64,000 nt of DNA from Clostridia bacterium (GTDB lineage: Bacteria; Bacillota; Clostridia; Christensenellales; UBA1242), in NCBI GenBank assembly GCA_017541375.1, contig JAFXZE010000005.1, forward strand, positions 307,919 through 371,918, read 5' to 3'. Numbering within the stretch: the stretch's first letter is position 1; each line of letters starts with the position of its first letter. This document shows positions 34,879 through 46,014 of this stretch, piece by piece. A program made the position numbers and the translations under genes. Below the pieces are notes generated by a model. That model was not told the origin of the DNA and searched no databases. It saw only the letters and a list, made by a program, of their open reading frames with translations.

Positions 34879-35337
34879 ATGCGTAAATCAGTTCTCTTTT
34901 TAGTAGGAATATTATATTTAGTGTCTATCGTAGTAGTCACCTTTTTCGGTATGCAAGCCAGAATGGATCAGTTTAAAGTATATGTGTCAAGTGTAGAGAT
35001 AATTAACGATGGGATGGGAGAATTTGAAGATGAAAATGGAAATAAACATAAAAAAATATTGATTAGATTCCCAAGTAAAGAGGCAACAGAGGTAACTTTT
35101 AATGTTCAGACAAAAGTTTTGCCCGAAAATGCAACAGACAAGTCTTTGACATATACTCTTAGAGATGTGAATGGTAAACTGGTATCAGAAGATGTGGCTA
35201 GGATACTTTCGGACGGTAGATTGTCTATAGCAAAGAGTAGTAAACCGGGCGATATTGTTATATTTGTCATTGTAACAGCAGCTGATGGCTCAAACAAAAG
35301 TGACACACTAAAAATTACGTGTAGAGCAGCCAAGTAA
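34879..35337 (+). CDS. Small membrane-anchored protein with Ig-like (BIG2-type) domain
   Basis: A 152-residue protein, 2 bp after the permease, with ribosome binding site AAGGAGAAG. A TM or uncleaved signal lies at residues 4-24 (VLFLVGILYLVSIVVVTFFG). The rest is an extracellular beta domain: VTFNVQTKVLPENATDKSLTY and SDGRLSIAKSSKPGDIVIFV match the pattern of bacterial Ig-like group 2 domains (valuing 'position-dependent' P...N.t.k.l...s.d). Its place behind the transporter genes and before the giant repeat lipoprotein suggests a small envelope partner of the transporter. Confidence 0.7.
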   Translation: MRKSVLFLVGILYLVSIVVVTFFGMQARMDQFKVYVSSVEIINDGMGEFEDENGNKHKKILIRFPSKEATEVTFNVQTKVLPENATDKSLTYTLRDVNGKLVSEDVARILSDGRLSIAKSSKPGDIVIFVIVTAADGSNKSDTLKITCRAAK

Positions 35338-35409
35338 TTTCACAAACATTTCACAATTTCACCAAAAATATTACAAAATGTAAAAAAAATAGAAATAATA
35401 TCAAAAAAA

Positions 35410-35439
35410 TTGGCAAAAATAATATAAATATGTTAAACT
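35410..35439 (+). promoter_or_regulatory. Putative promoter of the giant lipoprotein gene
   Basis: TTGGCA (35410-35415), 18-bp spacer, TAAACT (35434-35439) with TG at the extended position. Ribosome binding site AAAGGAGG is near 35469. Confidence 0.45.
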
Positions 35440-35479
35440 TAATTTAAGCTGTTCTAGCTAAAAATTAAAGGAGGAATAA

Positions 35480-38400
35480 ATGAAGAAACTGATTTCAGGC
35501 TTTTTGTGTGCTGCAGTGCTATGTTTTTGTTCGATTGTTTTGTTTGCTTGTGGCCCACAAGAAGTAACTATTTCCAGTGTAAGTATGAAAAACTTACAAA
35601 CTCAGTATCAAACCACATCAACCATTCCATTTGATACATTCGGTTTGCAAGTAACTTACAGCGATGAAAAAACTGAAAATATTCAGGCAAGCGATATCGA
35701 ATTTGATATCGATTACAAAAATGCAAAAAAAGCGACCAAATTTGTAGTGACTACTGCTAGTACTACTGAGGGCGTAAAGCCACTTAGTCAACAAACAGCA
35801 GGGCAATACGTAGCAGGCACATACAAAATCGCTTATGCTGTAGCCGGCAAGGAAAAAGCAGAATTTAGCGAAATCGCAACCATTACTGTTTCTCAACCAG
35901 CTCCAGTTACTCGTACAGGCATATCAGACAACTTGGCCAAGACTCAATATTTCTCTAGCGAGTCGATTTTTACTGATTTTGCCTTGATTGCGACCTATTC
36001 AGATGATTCGCAAACTACATTTACTGTAGCTCGTGGTGACATTGAGTTTGACGTAACAGAAGCAAGCGAAAACACAAAGTTTATCGTTACTACAGCATGT
36101 ACAACCGAAGGTGTAAATCCACTTAGTCAACAAACAGCAAAAAAATACACCCCAGGTACATACGAGATAAAGTACATCGAAGTAGGTAAAGAAAATACTA
36201 CTCCAGTACTACTCAAGACTATTACAGTAAATGCTGTAGAGATTACTAGTGTGACTACTACTAGCATAACAGACCAATATTGGAGTACAGCTACTATTGG
36301 TTTTAGCGCATTTACCCTAAAAGTTACCTACAACAATGGAACAATCATCAATGTGCCAACAAGCGAGATCGAGTTTGATGTGGAAACAGCAACAAGCGCA
36401 AGCACAAAGTTTATCGTTACTACATCAGGACTTCGTGATCAAACAGCAGGCGCATACACTCCAGGTACATACGAGATACAGTACATCGAGGTAGGCAAAG
36501 AAAATGCTACTCCAGTACTACTCAAGACTGTTACAGTAAATGCTGTAGAGATTACTAGAGTGACTACTACTAGCATAGCAGACCAATATTGGAGTACTAC
36601 CACTTCTATCGATTTTGGTTCATTTACTATGAGTGTTATTTACAATGATGGAACTACTATCAATGTGCCAACAAGCGACATTGAGTTTGATGTAACAGAA
36701 GCAAGCGAAAACACAAAGTTTATCATTACTACAGCAAGTACAGCAACAGAGAATGCTCCTAGCGCACTAAGTCAACAACAAACAGGAGCATACACCCCAG
36801 GTACATACGAGATAAAGTGCATCGAGGTAGGTAAAGAAAATGCTACTCCAGTCTCAATCAAGACTGTTACAGTGAATGCTGTAACTATCGAATCAGTTCA
36901 GTATTCTGGTATTGAGGCTACTTACTATACTACAGCAACAGATATATTTGCTGACTTTGCTTTAGTTGTTACATATTCAAATAGCACACAAGCTATTACC
37001 TATACTGTAGCAAACGGCGATATTGAGTTTGATGTAAATGTGCCATCAGCAGCTACCAAGTTTATAGTATACACTAATGAAAATGTGCAAAATCCAGAAA
37101 GAAAGCTTAGTAATCAAACACCAGGGGATTACGAATCTGGTGACTATAAGATAACATGTAGAGCTGTCGGTGGAAGTACATATTACAATCTTCGTACTAT
37201 AACTATTACAGAGGCCCCTTTAGTGGATGAAAATGCGACTATATCACAAGTTACATCTAGTTTAAATGCTAGATACTATTCAAATAGTACCATCAATTGG
37301 GGAAATTTCAGACTAACTGTAATTTATACTTTAAATGACGATAATATAGAGGTTATCATCAACAGTGATGAAATTGAGTTTGATGTAGAAACAGCAACAC
37401 ACGAAAGCACAAAGTTTATCGTTACTACATCAGGACTTTATGCTCAAGCATCAGGACCATATACTCAAGGTAGTTATGAGATAAGATATATCGAAGTTTG
37501 GAAAGATGTAGAAACACCAGCAGAAGGTAAAGTTGGTGATTACAACGTTCAGATCGAACAATTAGCTGTTACAAATGCAACAATCAACGGACTAAATGCT
37601 AGCTATTTTGAAAATGGTAACATAAACTGGAGTAATGTTACATTAGATGTAACTTACAACAACCCTCTTAACAGTGTGACAGCTTCTAAAGCATATGTGT
37701 TTGATGATGCTGCTCCTACAGAAGATACAAAGTTTGTCATTACTACAGCAAGTACAGCAACAGAGAATGCTCCTAGCGCACTAAGTCAACAACAAACAGG
37801 AGCATATACCCCAGGTGAATACGTGATAAAGTGTTTTGAGGTGGGCAAGACTGATGCTGAGCCTCTAGCAACATTCACTGTGACAATCAACGCGTTTTAT
37901 ATAACAAATTTTTCAGTAAATAATTTTAATAAAAGTAGTTATTTTGAAAATGAAACTATTGATTGGGACAGTATAACTGTAAATGTAAGCTATAGTGACA
38001 GCACAACAACAAACAACGTTAGTGCTATAGAGTTTGATGTAGAAGTAGCTAATGCTAATTCAAGCACAAAGTTTATCATTACTACAGCAGGACTTCATGC
38101 TCAAACAGCAGGAGCATACACTCCAGGGACTTATGCTATCAAGTGTTTCGAAGTGCGTACAGGTATCGAAATTGAACTTGATATAACAGCCATCGAGATA
38201 ATCGGAATTGAGATTGATAATATAGAAACATCAAGTTTTGCAGACCAATATTGGAGTACTGATTCAATCAGCTTTAATTCTTTTGCTATGACTGTTACTT
38301 ACAACAACGAAAATAGCTCCACATACGATATTGACGATGTAGAGTTTGATGTAGAAACAGCAACAAGTGAAAACACAAAGTTTATCATTACAACAGCAAG

Positions 38401-40990
38401 TACAGCAACAGAGAATGCTCCTAGCGCACTTAGTCAACAAACAGCAGGAGCATACACCCCAGGTACATACCAGATAAAATGTATCGAGGTAGGCAAAGCA
38501 AATGCTACTTATATTACAATAAAAACCATCATTATCAATGCTGTAACTATCGACTCAATTAGTGCATCAGGCTTTGATGATAGTTATTACTTTGATGAAG
38601 CACAAAATATATTTGCTAATTTCGCTTTGTCAATCAACTACTCAAACGGACAATCAGTAAACGTGCCTGCAAGTGAAATCGAGTTTGATGTAGAAGTAGC
38701 TAATGCTAATTCAAACACAAAGTTTATTATTACTACTGCATGTACAACAGAGGGTGTAAATCCACTTAGTCAACAAACTCCTGGCAACTATCGCAAAGGA
38801 GTGTATGTGATAAGCTACACATGGTTAGTAAATAATGAATCTAACGATCTTGGCGAGATAGAGATAGTAGATGAAAGATATCTATCGTCATTTGCTGTGC
38901 CTGCGTATGTAATAAAATATGAAAACAACAATGATAAAACAGCAGAAGCTAGACAGACAGATGAAGGAACATTCTACAAAGAAATCACTTACACAGTAGG
39001 TGATGACAATGAATTTATCTTTAAACCAGTATTAGAAATGTCTGCTAATGCTGATGATGATGAGACTTTTACAGTATCACAATTCTATGTAGATGTAACA
39101 CTTGAAGAAGAGACTGATTTGATTAATCCTACTTGGACTGCTGTAGATAGCTCAAAATGGAGTTTTAACAACAGTACATTTGGATTTACTTTTGATGACT
39201 CTTTGCTCAAAGCAAATGCAGCCGACCCAGACAGAATATTTAGACTCAACATGACTTTGGCTGACTTTGTTAGTGAAACCTTAACATTCTCATTTACAAT
39301 CGCAGATGGATACAATGTATATAATGCTATCGACCTAGGTCGAATTAACTTAATGGATGACACATCTGATATGAATGGTGCCATTTGGATGAGAGATAAC
39401 TCCGGTATCGATTATGACCTTGGTGGTCGTGACCAACAAATCGGTGTATTCTACTCTGAAACAACTTCTGGAGATGGATACATTCACGAAACTAATGGTC
39501 ACTATGTACACAAGCTATATACCGATGTTTGGAGAGAATTCTATATCTCTAAGGGATATGATGCAGATTCACTCAAACAAGTAAATGGACTCTTCCTTCA
39601 CGGTGATGTGGTGGTAACTAACGACGTTATCCCTAGCGAATACTTTATCACAGAGGCAGAGAGTGCTGTATGGGCTGGTACACTAAGAGATTGTCTCCAC
39701 CCATACGCACACTATATGAAAAATGACTTTACCCTAAACGGAAACTCATTTACAATTGACTTTAGTAAAATCAAACTTTGTATGTCTGACTGTAATAGAA
39801 TTAGAAGAAATAATTCATACACATTTGATGCACCTGATAGTAATGGTGGAGTAAATGTGGGACAACACTTGTGCGAAAGTAGTGCATTTACCTTCTTTGG
39901 AAAGTTAGAGGAAATGCTTTCACCAGGATTTACAAACGTTAGAGAAGATACATTAACTGCTTACAACAATTACATTAGAGATAATAATGCAATGCCTGAT
40001 TATACTGCAGTACCAGAAGGTAAAAATGCGGATACATATACATACAACAAGAAAACAGATTGTGTAGCTTATATCAAAAATGTAAACTTAAATGGTAATC
40101 TTAATAGTTATGATGCTGTACCAGTAGTGCCTGAAGGATATCATAGTTTGTTTACAGAAAGTTCTACTAGAGAAAACTTTAGTGTAAACTCTACTGAGAT
40201 TTGGGCTGGTTGTCTAGTAGGAATCAAGGCTGTAAGTACTAGCCTAGTAGCAGACAACTGTATCAGTAAAAACTTCCAGATGGCTTGGGAATCTGAGACT
40301 ATCTCATATCACACAGGACTTGATATCAACTATGTAAAGAGCTATGACTGCTTTACTACAGGGTTAATGACATGGTGCTCTGGTCTTGATAAAGTAAGTA
40401 ATAGTGAACTTAAGCGTTTTGGTGGGCCTGCAGTACTTATTATGGGGGGATATGAAAGTCGTAATAATACATTTGATTGGTCATTCCCAGCCGCTAATGT
40501 AGTGATAGATGAAAATACTACTCTAGAGAGTTTTGTCGCAGGAGATGAGGGATGGTTTACACTAAATGTTGCTACTGGAATTGCTCCAATATTGTCATAT
40601 TTGAATGACCAAATAAAAACTAGCTCAAACGGCTATTACAAGATTTGTCAAGAAGTTCAAAATCCTAGTGGAGAGGGTACTCTAAATAAATATAACTTAC
40701 GTATGCTAGCCCTTGACCAAAATGCATTGACTGATGGAGATACGAGTATTCCTACATTTACTTATACATATAAAGGTATACCATTTACTAGTTTTATGTT
40801 GACTGAAGATGGCACAACAAATATAGCAGTAAATGATGATTATGGTGATGCAGGAATGATAATGACACCAGCACCAACAGACAATAACGTTCTAAAAGAT
40901 AACTTAGTACTTATTAATCCTTCAGTAAATCTTTCTGCTAGTGTGTCCATAGGACTCGGACTATCATTTGAAGTAGTACTTAATCAATAA
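35480..40990 (+). CDS. Giant surface lipoprotein with ten Ig-like repeats
   Basis: A 1836-residue protein. Its signal peptide ends in a lipobox (VLFAC, Cys near 25), so it should be lipid-anchored on the outside. Residues 28-1130 are ten tandem units of about 100-115 residues. Each has an aromatic start (DQYWST or xxYF), then F...L.VTY.., IEFDV, TKF(I/V)(I/V)TT, SQQT, (A/T)GAYTPGTY.IK..EVGK and closing V.V.A. From about 1131 to 1836 there is a different region with many Asn turns and ladder-like strands (for example NGAIWMRDNSG, KNVNLNGNLNSY, SNSELKRFGGPAVLIMGGY), compatible with a right-handed beta-helix. No LPXTG, no catalytic set identified. Binding to a surface polymer or glycan is plausible only. 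Confidence 0.8.
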   Translation: MKKLISGFLCAAVLCFCSIVLFACGPQEVTISSVSMKNLQTQYQTTSTIPFDTFGLQVTYSDEKTENIQASDIEFDIDYKNAKKATKFVVTTASTTEGVKPLSQQTAGQYVAGTYKIAYAVAGKEKAEFSEIATITVSQPAPVTRTGISDNLAKTQYFSSESIFTDFALIATYSDDSQTTFTVARGDIEFDVTEASENTKFIVTTACTTEGVNPLSQQTAKKYTPGTYEIKYIEVGKENTTPVLLKTITVNAVEITSVTTTSITDQYWSTATIGFSAFTLKVTYNNGTIINVPTSEIEFDVETATSASTKFIVTTSGLRDQTAGAYTPGTYEIQYIEVGKENATPVLLKTVTVNAVEITRVTTTSIADQYWSTTTSIDFGSFTMSVIYNDGTTINVPTSDIEFDVTEASENTKFIITTASTATENAPSALSQQQTGAYTPGTYEIKCIEVGKENATPVSIKTVTVNAVTIESVQYSGIEATYYTTATDIFADFALVVTYSNSTQAITYTVANGDIEFDVNVPSAATKFIVYTNENVQNPERKLSNQTPGDYESGDYKITCRAVGGSTYYNLRTITITEAPLVDENATISQVTSSLNARYYSNSTINWGNFRLTVIYTLNDDNIEVIINSDEIEFDVETATHESTKFIVTTSGLYAQASGPYTQGSYEIRYIEVWKDVETPAEGKVGDYNVQIEQLAVTNATINGLNASYFENGNINWSNVTLDVTYNNPLNSVTASKAYVFDDAAPTEDTKFVITTASTATENAPSALSQQQTGAYTPGEYVIKCFEVGKTDAEPLATFTVTINAFYITNFSVNNFNKSSYFENETIDWDSITVNVSYSDSTTTNNVSAIEFDVEVANANSSTKFIITTAGLHAQTAGAYTPGTYAIKCFEVRTGIEIELDITAIEIIGIEIDNIETSSFADQYWSTDSISFNSFAMTVTYNNENSSTYDIDDVEFDVETATSENTKFIITTASTATENAPSALSQQTAGAYTPGTYQIKCIEVGKANATYITIKTIIINAVTIDSISASGFDDSYYFDEAQNIFANFALSINYSNGQSVNVPASEIEFDVEVANANSNTKFIITTACTTEGVNPLSQQTPGNYRKGVYVISYTWLVNNESNDLGEIEIVDERYLSSFAVPAYVIKYENNNDKTAEARQTDEGTFYKEITYTVGDDNEFIFKPVLEMSANADDDETFTVSQFYVDVTLEEETDLINPTWTAVDSSKWSFNNSTFGFTFDDSLLKANAADPDRIFRLNMTLADFVSETLTFSFTIADGYNVYNAIDLGRINLMDDTSDMNGAIWMRDNSGIDYDLGGRDQQIGVFYSETTSGDGYIHETNGHYVHKLYTDVWREFYISKGYDADSLKQVNGLFLHGDVVVTNDVIPSEYFITEAESAVWAGTLRDCLHPYAHYMKNDFTLNGNSFTIDFSKIKLCMSDCNRIRRNNSYTFDAPDSNGGVNVGQHLCESSAFTFFGKLEEMLSPGFTNVREDTLTAYNNYIRDNNAMPDYTAVPEGKNADTYTYNKKTDCVAYIKNVNLNGNLNSYDAVPVVPEGYHSLFTESSTRENFSVNSTEIWAGCLVGIKAVSTSLVADNCISKNFQMAWESETISYHTGLDINYVKSYDCFTTGLMTWCSGLDKVSNSELKRFGGPAVLIMGGYESRNNTFDWSFPAANVVIDENTTLESFVAGDEGWFTLNVATGIAPILSYLNDQIKTSSNGYYKICQEVQNPSGEGTLNKYNLRMLALDQNALTDGDTSIPTFTYTYKGIPFTSFMLTEDGTTNIAVNDDYGDAGMIMTPAPTDNNVLKDNLVLINPSVNLSASVSIGLGLSFEVVLNQ
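35561..38872 (+). repeat. Ten-unit tandem protein repeat region
   Basis: Coding repeats of roughly 310-345 bp inside the giant lipoprotein gene. Blocks of DNA are nearly identical between units 3, 4 and 9 and between 4, 7 and 9 (for example the segments encoding TASTATENAPSALSQQ), so recent recombination or conversion among units is likely. Units 1, 5, 6 and 10 are more divergent. Confidence 0.8.
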
Positions 40991-40995
40991 TCTAC

Positions 40996-41033
40996 AAAAA
41001 GAGTGAAAATATGAGTTTTTCACTCTTTTTTTG
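40996..41033 (+). terminator. Terminator of the giant lipoprotein gene
   Basis: AAAAAGAGTGAAA / TTTCACTCTTTTT hairpin followed by a T tract. It can serve the convergent gene at 41039 as well. Confidence 0.8.
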
Positions 41034-41038
41034 TTGGG

Positions 41039-41785
41039 CTAAAGTGAAGCTATGGCAAATATAAGATTTAGTGTGGTGTTTCGGACAACGCTTGTAAAAA
41101 GAGTGAGATTGTCAGTATAACTATTGGCTATTGTCAAGTAATTTAGCCAGCTGATAGTAGTGGTTAGTTCGCTGTGAGCTAACTTTACACTAGGGGCAAG
41201 AGGAGAACTAAAGTAATCAGGGTGGAGGGTAAGAAAAAAATCTAGTGTGCTGTTTAAATTAAGTAGTATCTGCTCAATGGTTACGCGGAGATTTGCTTCG
41301 GTGATAGCATGAGAATCGAGCTCGATACTAAGAGCGCAAAGCGTAGCAAGTGTTTTTGGAATGAGTGTATTTACTCTAGAAACAAATGCATTATCAGAGT
41401 CGGACAAATCTAGGGGGGATAGCGCAGGGGTACAAAGCGACACAATCTCGCATTTTATCTCTAAATCGAGAGAATTTTTTACCTTACTTGCTTCAGCTTG
41501 GGTAAAAAATAGCGCAAGTGCGATTTTGTTTTCCTCAAATACATATGCTCCAGCACCACGAGACGAGTATAATTTAGTATCATTTTCGACATCATCACTC
41601 GTGGTGTAAACGCAATAGAATGTAGATATGGGCAAAGTTTGGCTAGAAAGATGTAAAAGTGAAAAAATGATGTGTAAACTTTCAAAAAAAATCATCAAAA
41701 TAATCAAAAAATAAGTAAAAAATATCATTTTTTTACGTTTTTTACCACCACGACTAGATATTTCTACATAATGCTTTTTGCTCAT
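41039..41785 (-). CDS. Membrane-anchored protein, possible SPOR-like domain
   Basis: A 248-residue protein with a basic N-terminus, one TM near residues 20-43 (MIFFTYFLIILMIFFESLHI) and an outside part. Residues 56-118 (STFYCVYTTSDDVENDTKLY, then GAGAYVFEENKIALALFFTQ) follow the beta-alpha-beta pattern of SPOR-type peptidoglycan-binding domains: a 'residue pair plus AYV' after the first helix and a 'v.lg.f.' second strand. The match is weak. The rest is helical, with polar Ser/Thr/Leu content. The ribosome binding site is weak. In several Bacillota similar proteins take part in envelope or sporulation processes; nothing here proves that. Confidence 0.55.
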   Translation of the reverse strand: MSKKHYVEISSRGGKKRKKMIFFTYFLIILMIFFESLHIIFSLLHLSSQTLPISTFYCVYTTSDDVENDTKLYSSRGAGAYVFEENKIALALFFTQAEASKVKNSLDLEIKCEIVSLCTPALSPLDLSDSDNAFVSRVNTLIPKTLATLCALSIELDSHAITEANLRVTIEQILLNLNSTLDFFLTLHPDYFSSPLAPSVKLAHSELTTTISWLNYLTIANSYTDNLTLFTSVVRNTTLNLIFAIASL

Positions 41786-41840
41786 CTTTCAACTTTATGT
41801 GCTTTAATTACTCAAAATGCTAAAAAGTTGTCGCTAGAAG

Positions 41841-41900
41841 TTGATTTTTAAAAATTCTGTGCTATAATTTGTAATGCTTTAAATTTTTTAAGCATATAAT
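41841..41900 (+). promoter_or_regulatory. groESL promoter region with non-CIRCE dyad
   Basis: TTGATT (41841-41846), 16-bp spacer, TATAAT (41863-41868) with extended TGC; a second TATAAT is at 41895-41900. Between them is an imperfect inverted repeat, ATGCTTTAAA (41874-41883) and TTTTAAGCAT (41886-41895), 9 of 10 positions matched. The expected HrcA site (TTAGCACTC-N9-GAGTGCTAA) is absent. Confidence 0.5.
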
Positions 41901-41924
41901 GTAGTCTAAAAAGAGGTGAATATA

Positions 41925-43852
<1,928 letters not shown>

Positions 43853-43854
43853 AC

Positions 43855-43887
43855 AAAAAACATCAGCTAATCACTGATGTTTTTTTG
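43855..43887 (+). terminator. groEL terminator
   Basis: AAAAAACATCAG / CTGATGTTTTTT inverted repeat with T tract. Confidence 0.8.
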
Positions 43888-43921
43888 TATTAAATATTTT
43901 TTAAAAACATAGTTTTTCGCC

Positions 43922-43949
43922 TTGACAAAGATGCGCTTTATGTTATAAT
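43922..43949 (+). promoter_or_regulatory. Promoter of the 43987 gene
   Basis: TTGACA (43922-43927), 16-bp spacer, TATAAT (43944-43949) with TG extended -10. Confidence 0.7.
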
Positions 43950-43986
43950 AAAACACGCAAGAAATTTACCGAGGAGAATTGATAAC

Positions 43987-44490
43987 ATGAAAAATGAAAT
44001 GAAAGTTGGGGAGGTTTCTTTTGGTCCCCAAAAGTCAGTAGTATTGCGTGATGGAAGAGTGGCTGAGATTAGCCGTATCCAAAAAATGCATGAGAATAAA
44101 AACATTTATGGAGAATGTACAGCAGTATTGGAAGGGGTAAAGATAGGTTCTTGCTCATATTCTGTATGTGGTAAAGCAAGCGCTCATATAATAAATATTG
44201 AGGTCAATGAAAAGTTGCGTTATAATGGTGTAGGTAGTGCTATGCTAAATTATGTAACTATCGATATGCTCAGTCAAGGTCATTCTGTATTAGCTACATC
44301 AGATTATAAAGATTACATTGCTCGTTTTATGAGGAAAAATGCTTACGAAGTGCGTCCGTTTAGATGTAGCGACAGAATTGATTATGGTTTTTATTCTAAA
44401 AACAAAGAACAAGTAGAAAGAGTGTTGGAGTGGGCCGATAACCTCGCTAGAGTGCCCAAGGAAAAACTAGAAGAATTTGGTTTCCAATAA
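43987..44490 (+). CDS. GNAT-like acetyltransferase
   Basis: A 167-residue protein with ribosome binding site GAGGAG. The middle looks like a GNAT core: HIINIEVNEKLRYNGVGSAM corresponds to strand beta-4 and the acetyl-CoA pyrophosphate loop (RxxGxG/A, here RYNGVGSA). KDYIARFMRKNAYEVRPF is the usual C-terminal substrate part. Acceptor unknown. The gene stands alone between two terminators. The match is weaker than for the two GNAT genes at 60765-61856. Confidence 0.65.
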   Translation: MKNEMKVGEVSFGPQKSVVLRDGRVAEISRIQKMHENKNIYGECTAVLEGVKIGSCSYSVCGKASAHIINIEVNEKLRYNGVGSAMLNYVTIDMLSQGHSVLATSDYKDYIARFMRKNAYEVRPFRCSDRIDYGFYSKNKEQVERVLEWADNLARVPKEKLEEFGFQ

Positions 44491-44515
44491 AAAAAAGCCT
44501 AAACAGGGCTTTTTT
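44491..44515 (+). terminator. Terminator between convergent genes
   Basis: AAAAAAGCC / GGCTTTTTT hairpin; symmetrical, so it could serve the TetR gene too. Confidence 0.75.
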
Positions 44516-45074
44516 ACTTTACCATTCCATTGATGCCATCAAAGATTATGACGCTGAGGTCTTGAGCAAGGGAGTCTATTGGTTGTTTGCGATCGGAGTT
44601 GAACCATGCTCTATACACTCCTATCATTCCTCCAATGCAGTAGTGTATTATCATATCATATTTTTTTTCTTCCACATTATATAGAGATACTAAGGCTTTT
44701 TTCATTCTTTGCTCGATGGATGAAGTGAATTTTTGAGATACAGAAAAGTTGTTATTATTACCAAATAGCGCACCAAAAAACTCTATATCCGCATTGAAAA
44801 TATTGCTAATTTTTTCAAATAAAATTTGAGGCGAATGCAAAATTTGCTCGAGTGTTATACTTCTATATCCTTGCTCGAGTTTGGTAAGAACTTCTTCTTC
44901 GATTTCTTCTACAATATCCCAAATCCCTGCGTAGTGGTAATAAAATGTTTTGCGGCTAATGTCGGCTATGCCTACGATGTCGGTAACCGTAATGTCATTT
45001 ATTCCTTTTTCTTTGAGCAGTTCGGCAAAAGCTGATTTGATAGCTTTTTTGGTTTTTTTGATTCTTCTATCCAT
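44514..45074 (-). CDS. TetR/AcrR family regulator beside the thioesterase gene
   Basis: A 186-residue TetR protein. The HTH is at about 27-46 (ITVTDIVGIADISRKTFYYH), with the family's 'TFYYHY' recognition helix. The C-terminal ligand domain is of DhaS-like type. It is divergent from an acyl-ACP thioesterase-like gene and a DegV gene, with about 200 bp between. A dyad at 45163-45185 in that region is a likely operator. The neighbouring genes suggest the ligand is a fatty acid or acyl-CoA, which is inference from context. Confidence 0.85.
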   Translation of the reverse strand: MDRRIKKTKKAIKSAFAELLKEKGINDITVTDIVGIADISRKTFYYHYAGIWDIVEEIEEEVLTKLEQGYRSITLEQILHSPQILFEKISNIFNADIEFFGALFGNNNNFSVSQKFTSSIEQRMKKALVSLYNVEEKKYDMIIHYCIGGMIGVYRAWFNSDRKQPIDSLAQDLSVIIFDGINGMVK

Positions 45075-45162
45075 TTTTGTTGTCCTTTTTATTTTTTTGT
45101 CTTTTTTTGTAACAAAATTAAAAAATTTGTATCATATCTCACAATATATGAAATATATGTTT

Positions 45163-45191
45163 ATACACTATTAATATAAGTGTATTATAAT
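45163..45191. promoter_or_regulatory. Dyad operator and promoter in divergent region
   Basis: ATACACT (45163-45169) and AGTGTAT (45179-45185) form perfect 7-bp arms around 9 bases, and TATAAT follows directly at 45186-45191. The arms share ACACT...AGTGT with the dyad at 2938-2963 upstream of the other TetR operon. Confidence 0.5.
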
Positions 45192-45276
45192 ATACATGTG
45201 TTACATAAGTCAAGTTCGTGGCATAAAAATTTGAGGACATGGTAATTTGAGATTAAAATAAAAATGGAGGTATAAG

Positions 45277-46002
45277 GTGAGGTTTACGAGTCGCGGCAAA
45301 GTTAGTGCTAGCATGTGTGATAGTGAAGCCAAGCTCTCGTTGCTTGGAGCCGTGCAACTGATTCAGGACTATGTAAGCGAGCTTTTTGGGATAGTAAAAG
45401 TAGACCAAACCACAATGAAGAACAAACACGGAGCAATGTGGGTTTTTACCAAAAATAGAGTAAAAATCGAAAGACAGCTTCGGTGGGACGAAGAGTTTGA
45501 GGTGAGTTGTTTTGTTTCTTGCTTAACTCCGGTGAGAATGGTGGTTGAGACTATTTTTGAGCATAACAAACAAATTATTTTAGTATCCCAAATCGAAGCA
45601 TGTGCAGTAGATATTTCCACCCAAAAAATCAGGCGCATAACAAGTGAGATTATATCAAAAAATTTTGTTGAAGTTTCAACTGAAAAGCTAGAGTTTTCTC
45701 GGTTAAATATGCAAGAAATGGAGAGTGAAGCGATTGATAATGAAGTGGTAATTGGTTCAACATGCATCGATTTTTGTAAGCATACCAACAACACAGAATA
45801 CGTTAGATTTGTTTTAAATACTTTTAGCGTGATTGACTTAAAAGAACATCCAATTAAACTTTTTGAGATTTGTTACCTATCACAAACTTTTGAGGGGGAT
45901 AAATTACAAATTTTAAAGAAACAAGAGCGCAACATAACTGATATTGTTTTGCGAAAAGGGGCAGAAAATGTAGTGTTGTGCAGGTTAACACAAGAAATCT
46001 AA
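45277..46002 (+). CDS. Acyl-ACP thioesterase-like protein (FatA-type hot-dog)
   Basis: A 241-residue double hot-dog protein. The start is GTG 45277 with TGGAGG just before. The first half has the usual N-terminal hot-dog helix (LSLLGAVQLIQDYVSELFGI) and the catalytic-like segment GAMWVFTKNRVKIER. The second half has DFCKHTNNTEYVRF, matching the plant/bacterial motif (D/N)xNxHxNNxxY, with the second Asn altered. It cleaves acyl-ACP to free fatty acid in the cytoplasm. The DegV gene is 12 bp downstream, so released acid could be bound and re-phosphorylated. Confidence 0.8.
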   Translation: MRFTSRGKVSASMCDSEAKLSLLGAVQLIQDYVSELFGIVKVDQTTMKNKHGAMWVFTKNRVKIERQLRWDEEFEVSCFVSCLTPVRMVVETIFEHNKQIILVSQIEACAVDISTQKIRRITSEIISKNFVEVSTEKLEFSRLNMQEMESEAIDNEVVIGSTCIDFCKHTNNTEYVRFVLNTFSVIDLKEHPIKLFEICYLSQTFEGDKLQILKKQERNITDIVLRKGAENVVLCRLTQEI

Positions 46003-46014
46003 GGAGAAAAAATT

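Noticed and set aside
35561..38872. The repeat array considered as CRISPR or satellite DNA
   Set aside because: The units of over 300 bp are in frame, code for a conserved beta-domain and are continuous with a lipoprotein gene; no spacer structure.
41786..41924. CIRCE element before groES
   Set aside because: The TTAGCACTC/GAGTGCTAA arms are absent on both strands.
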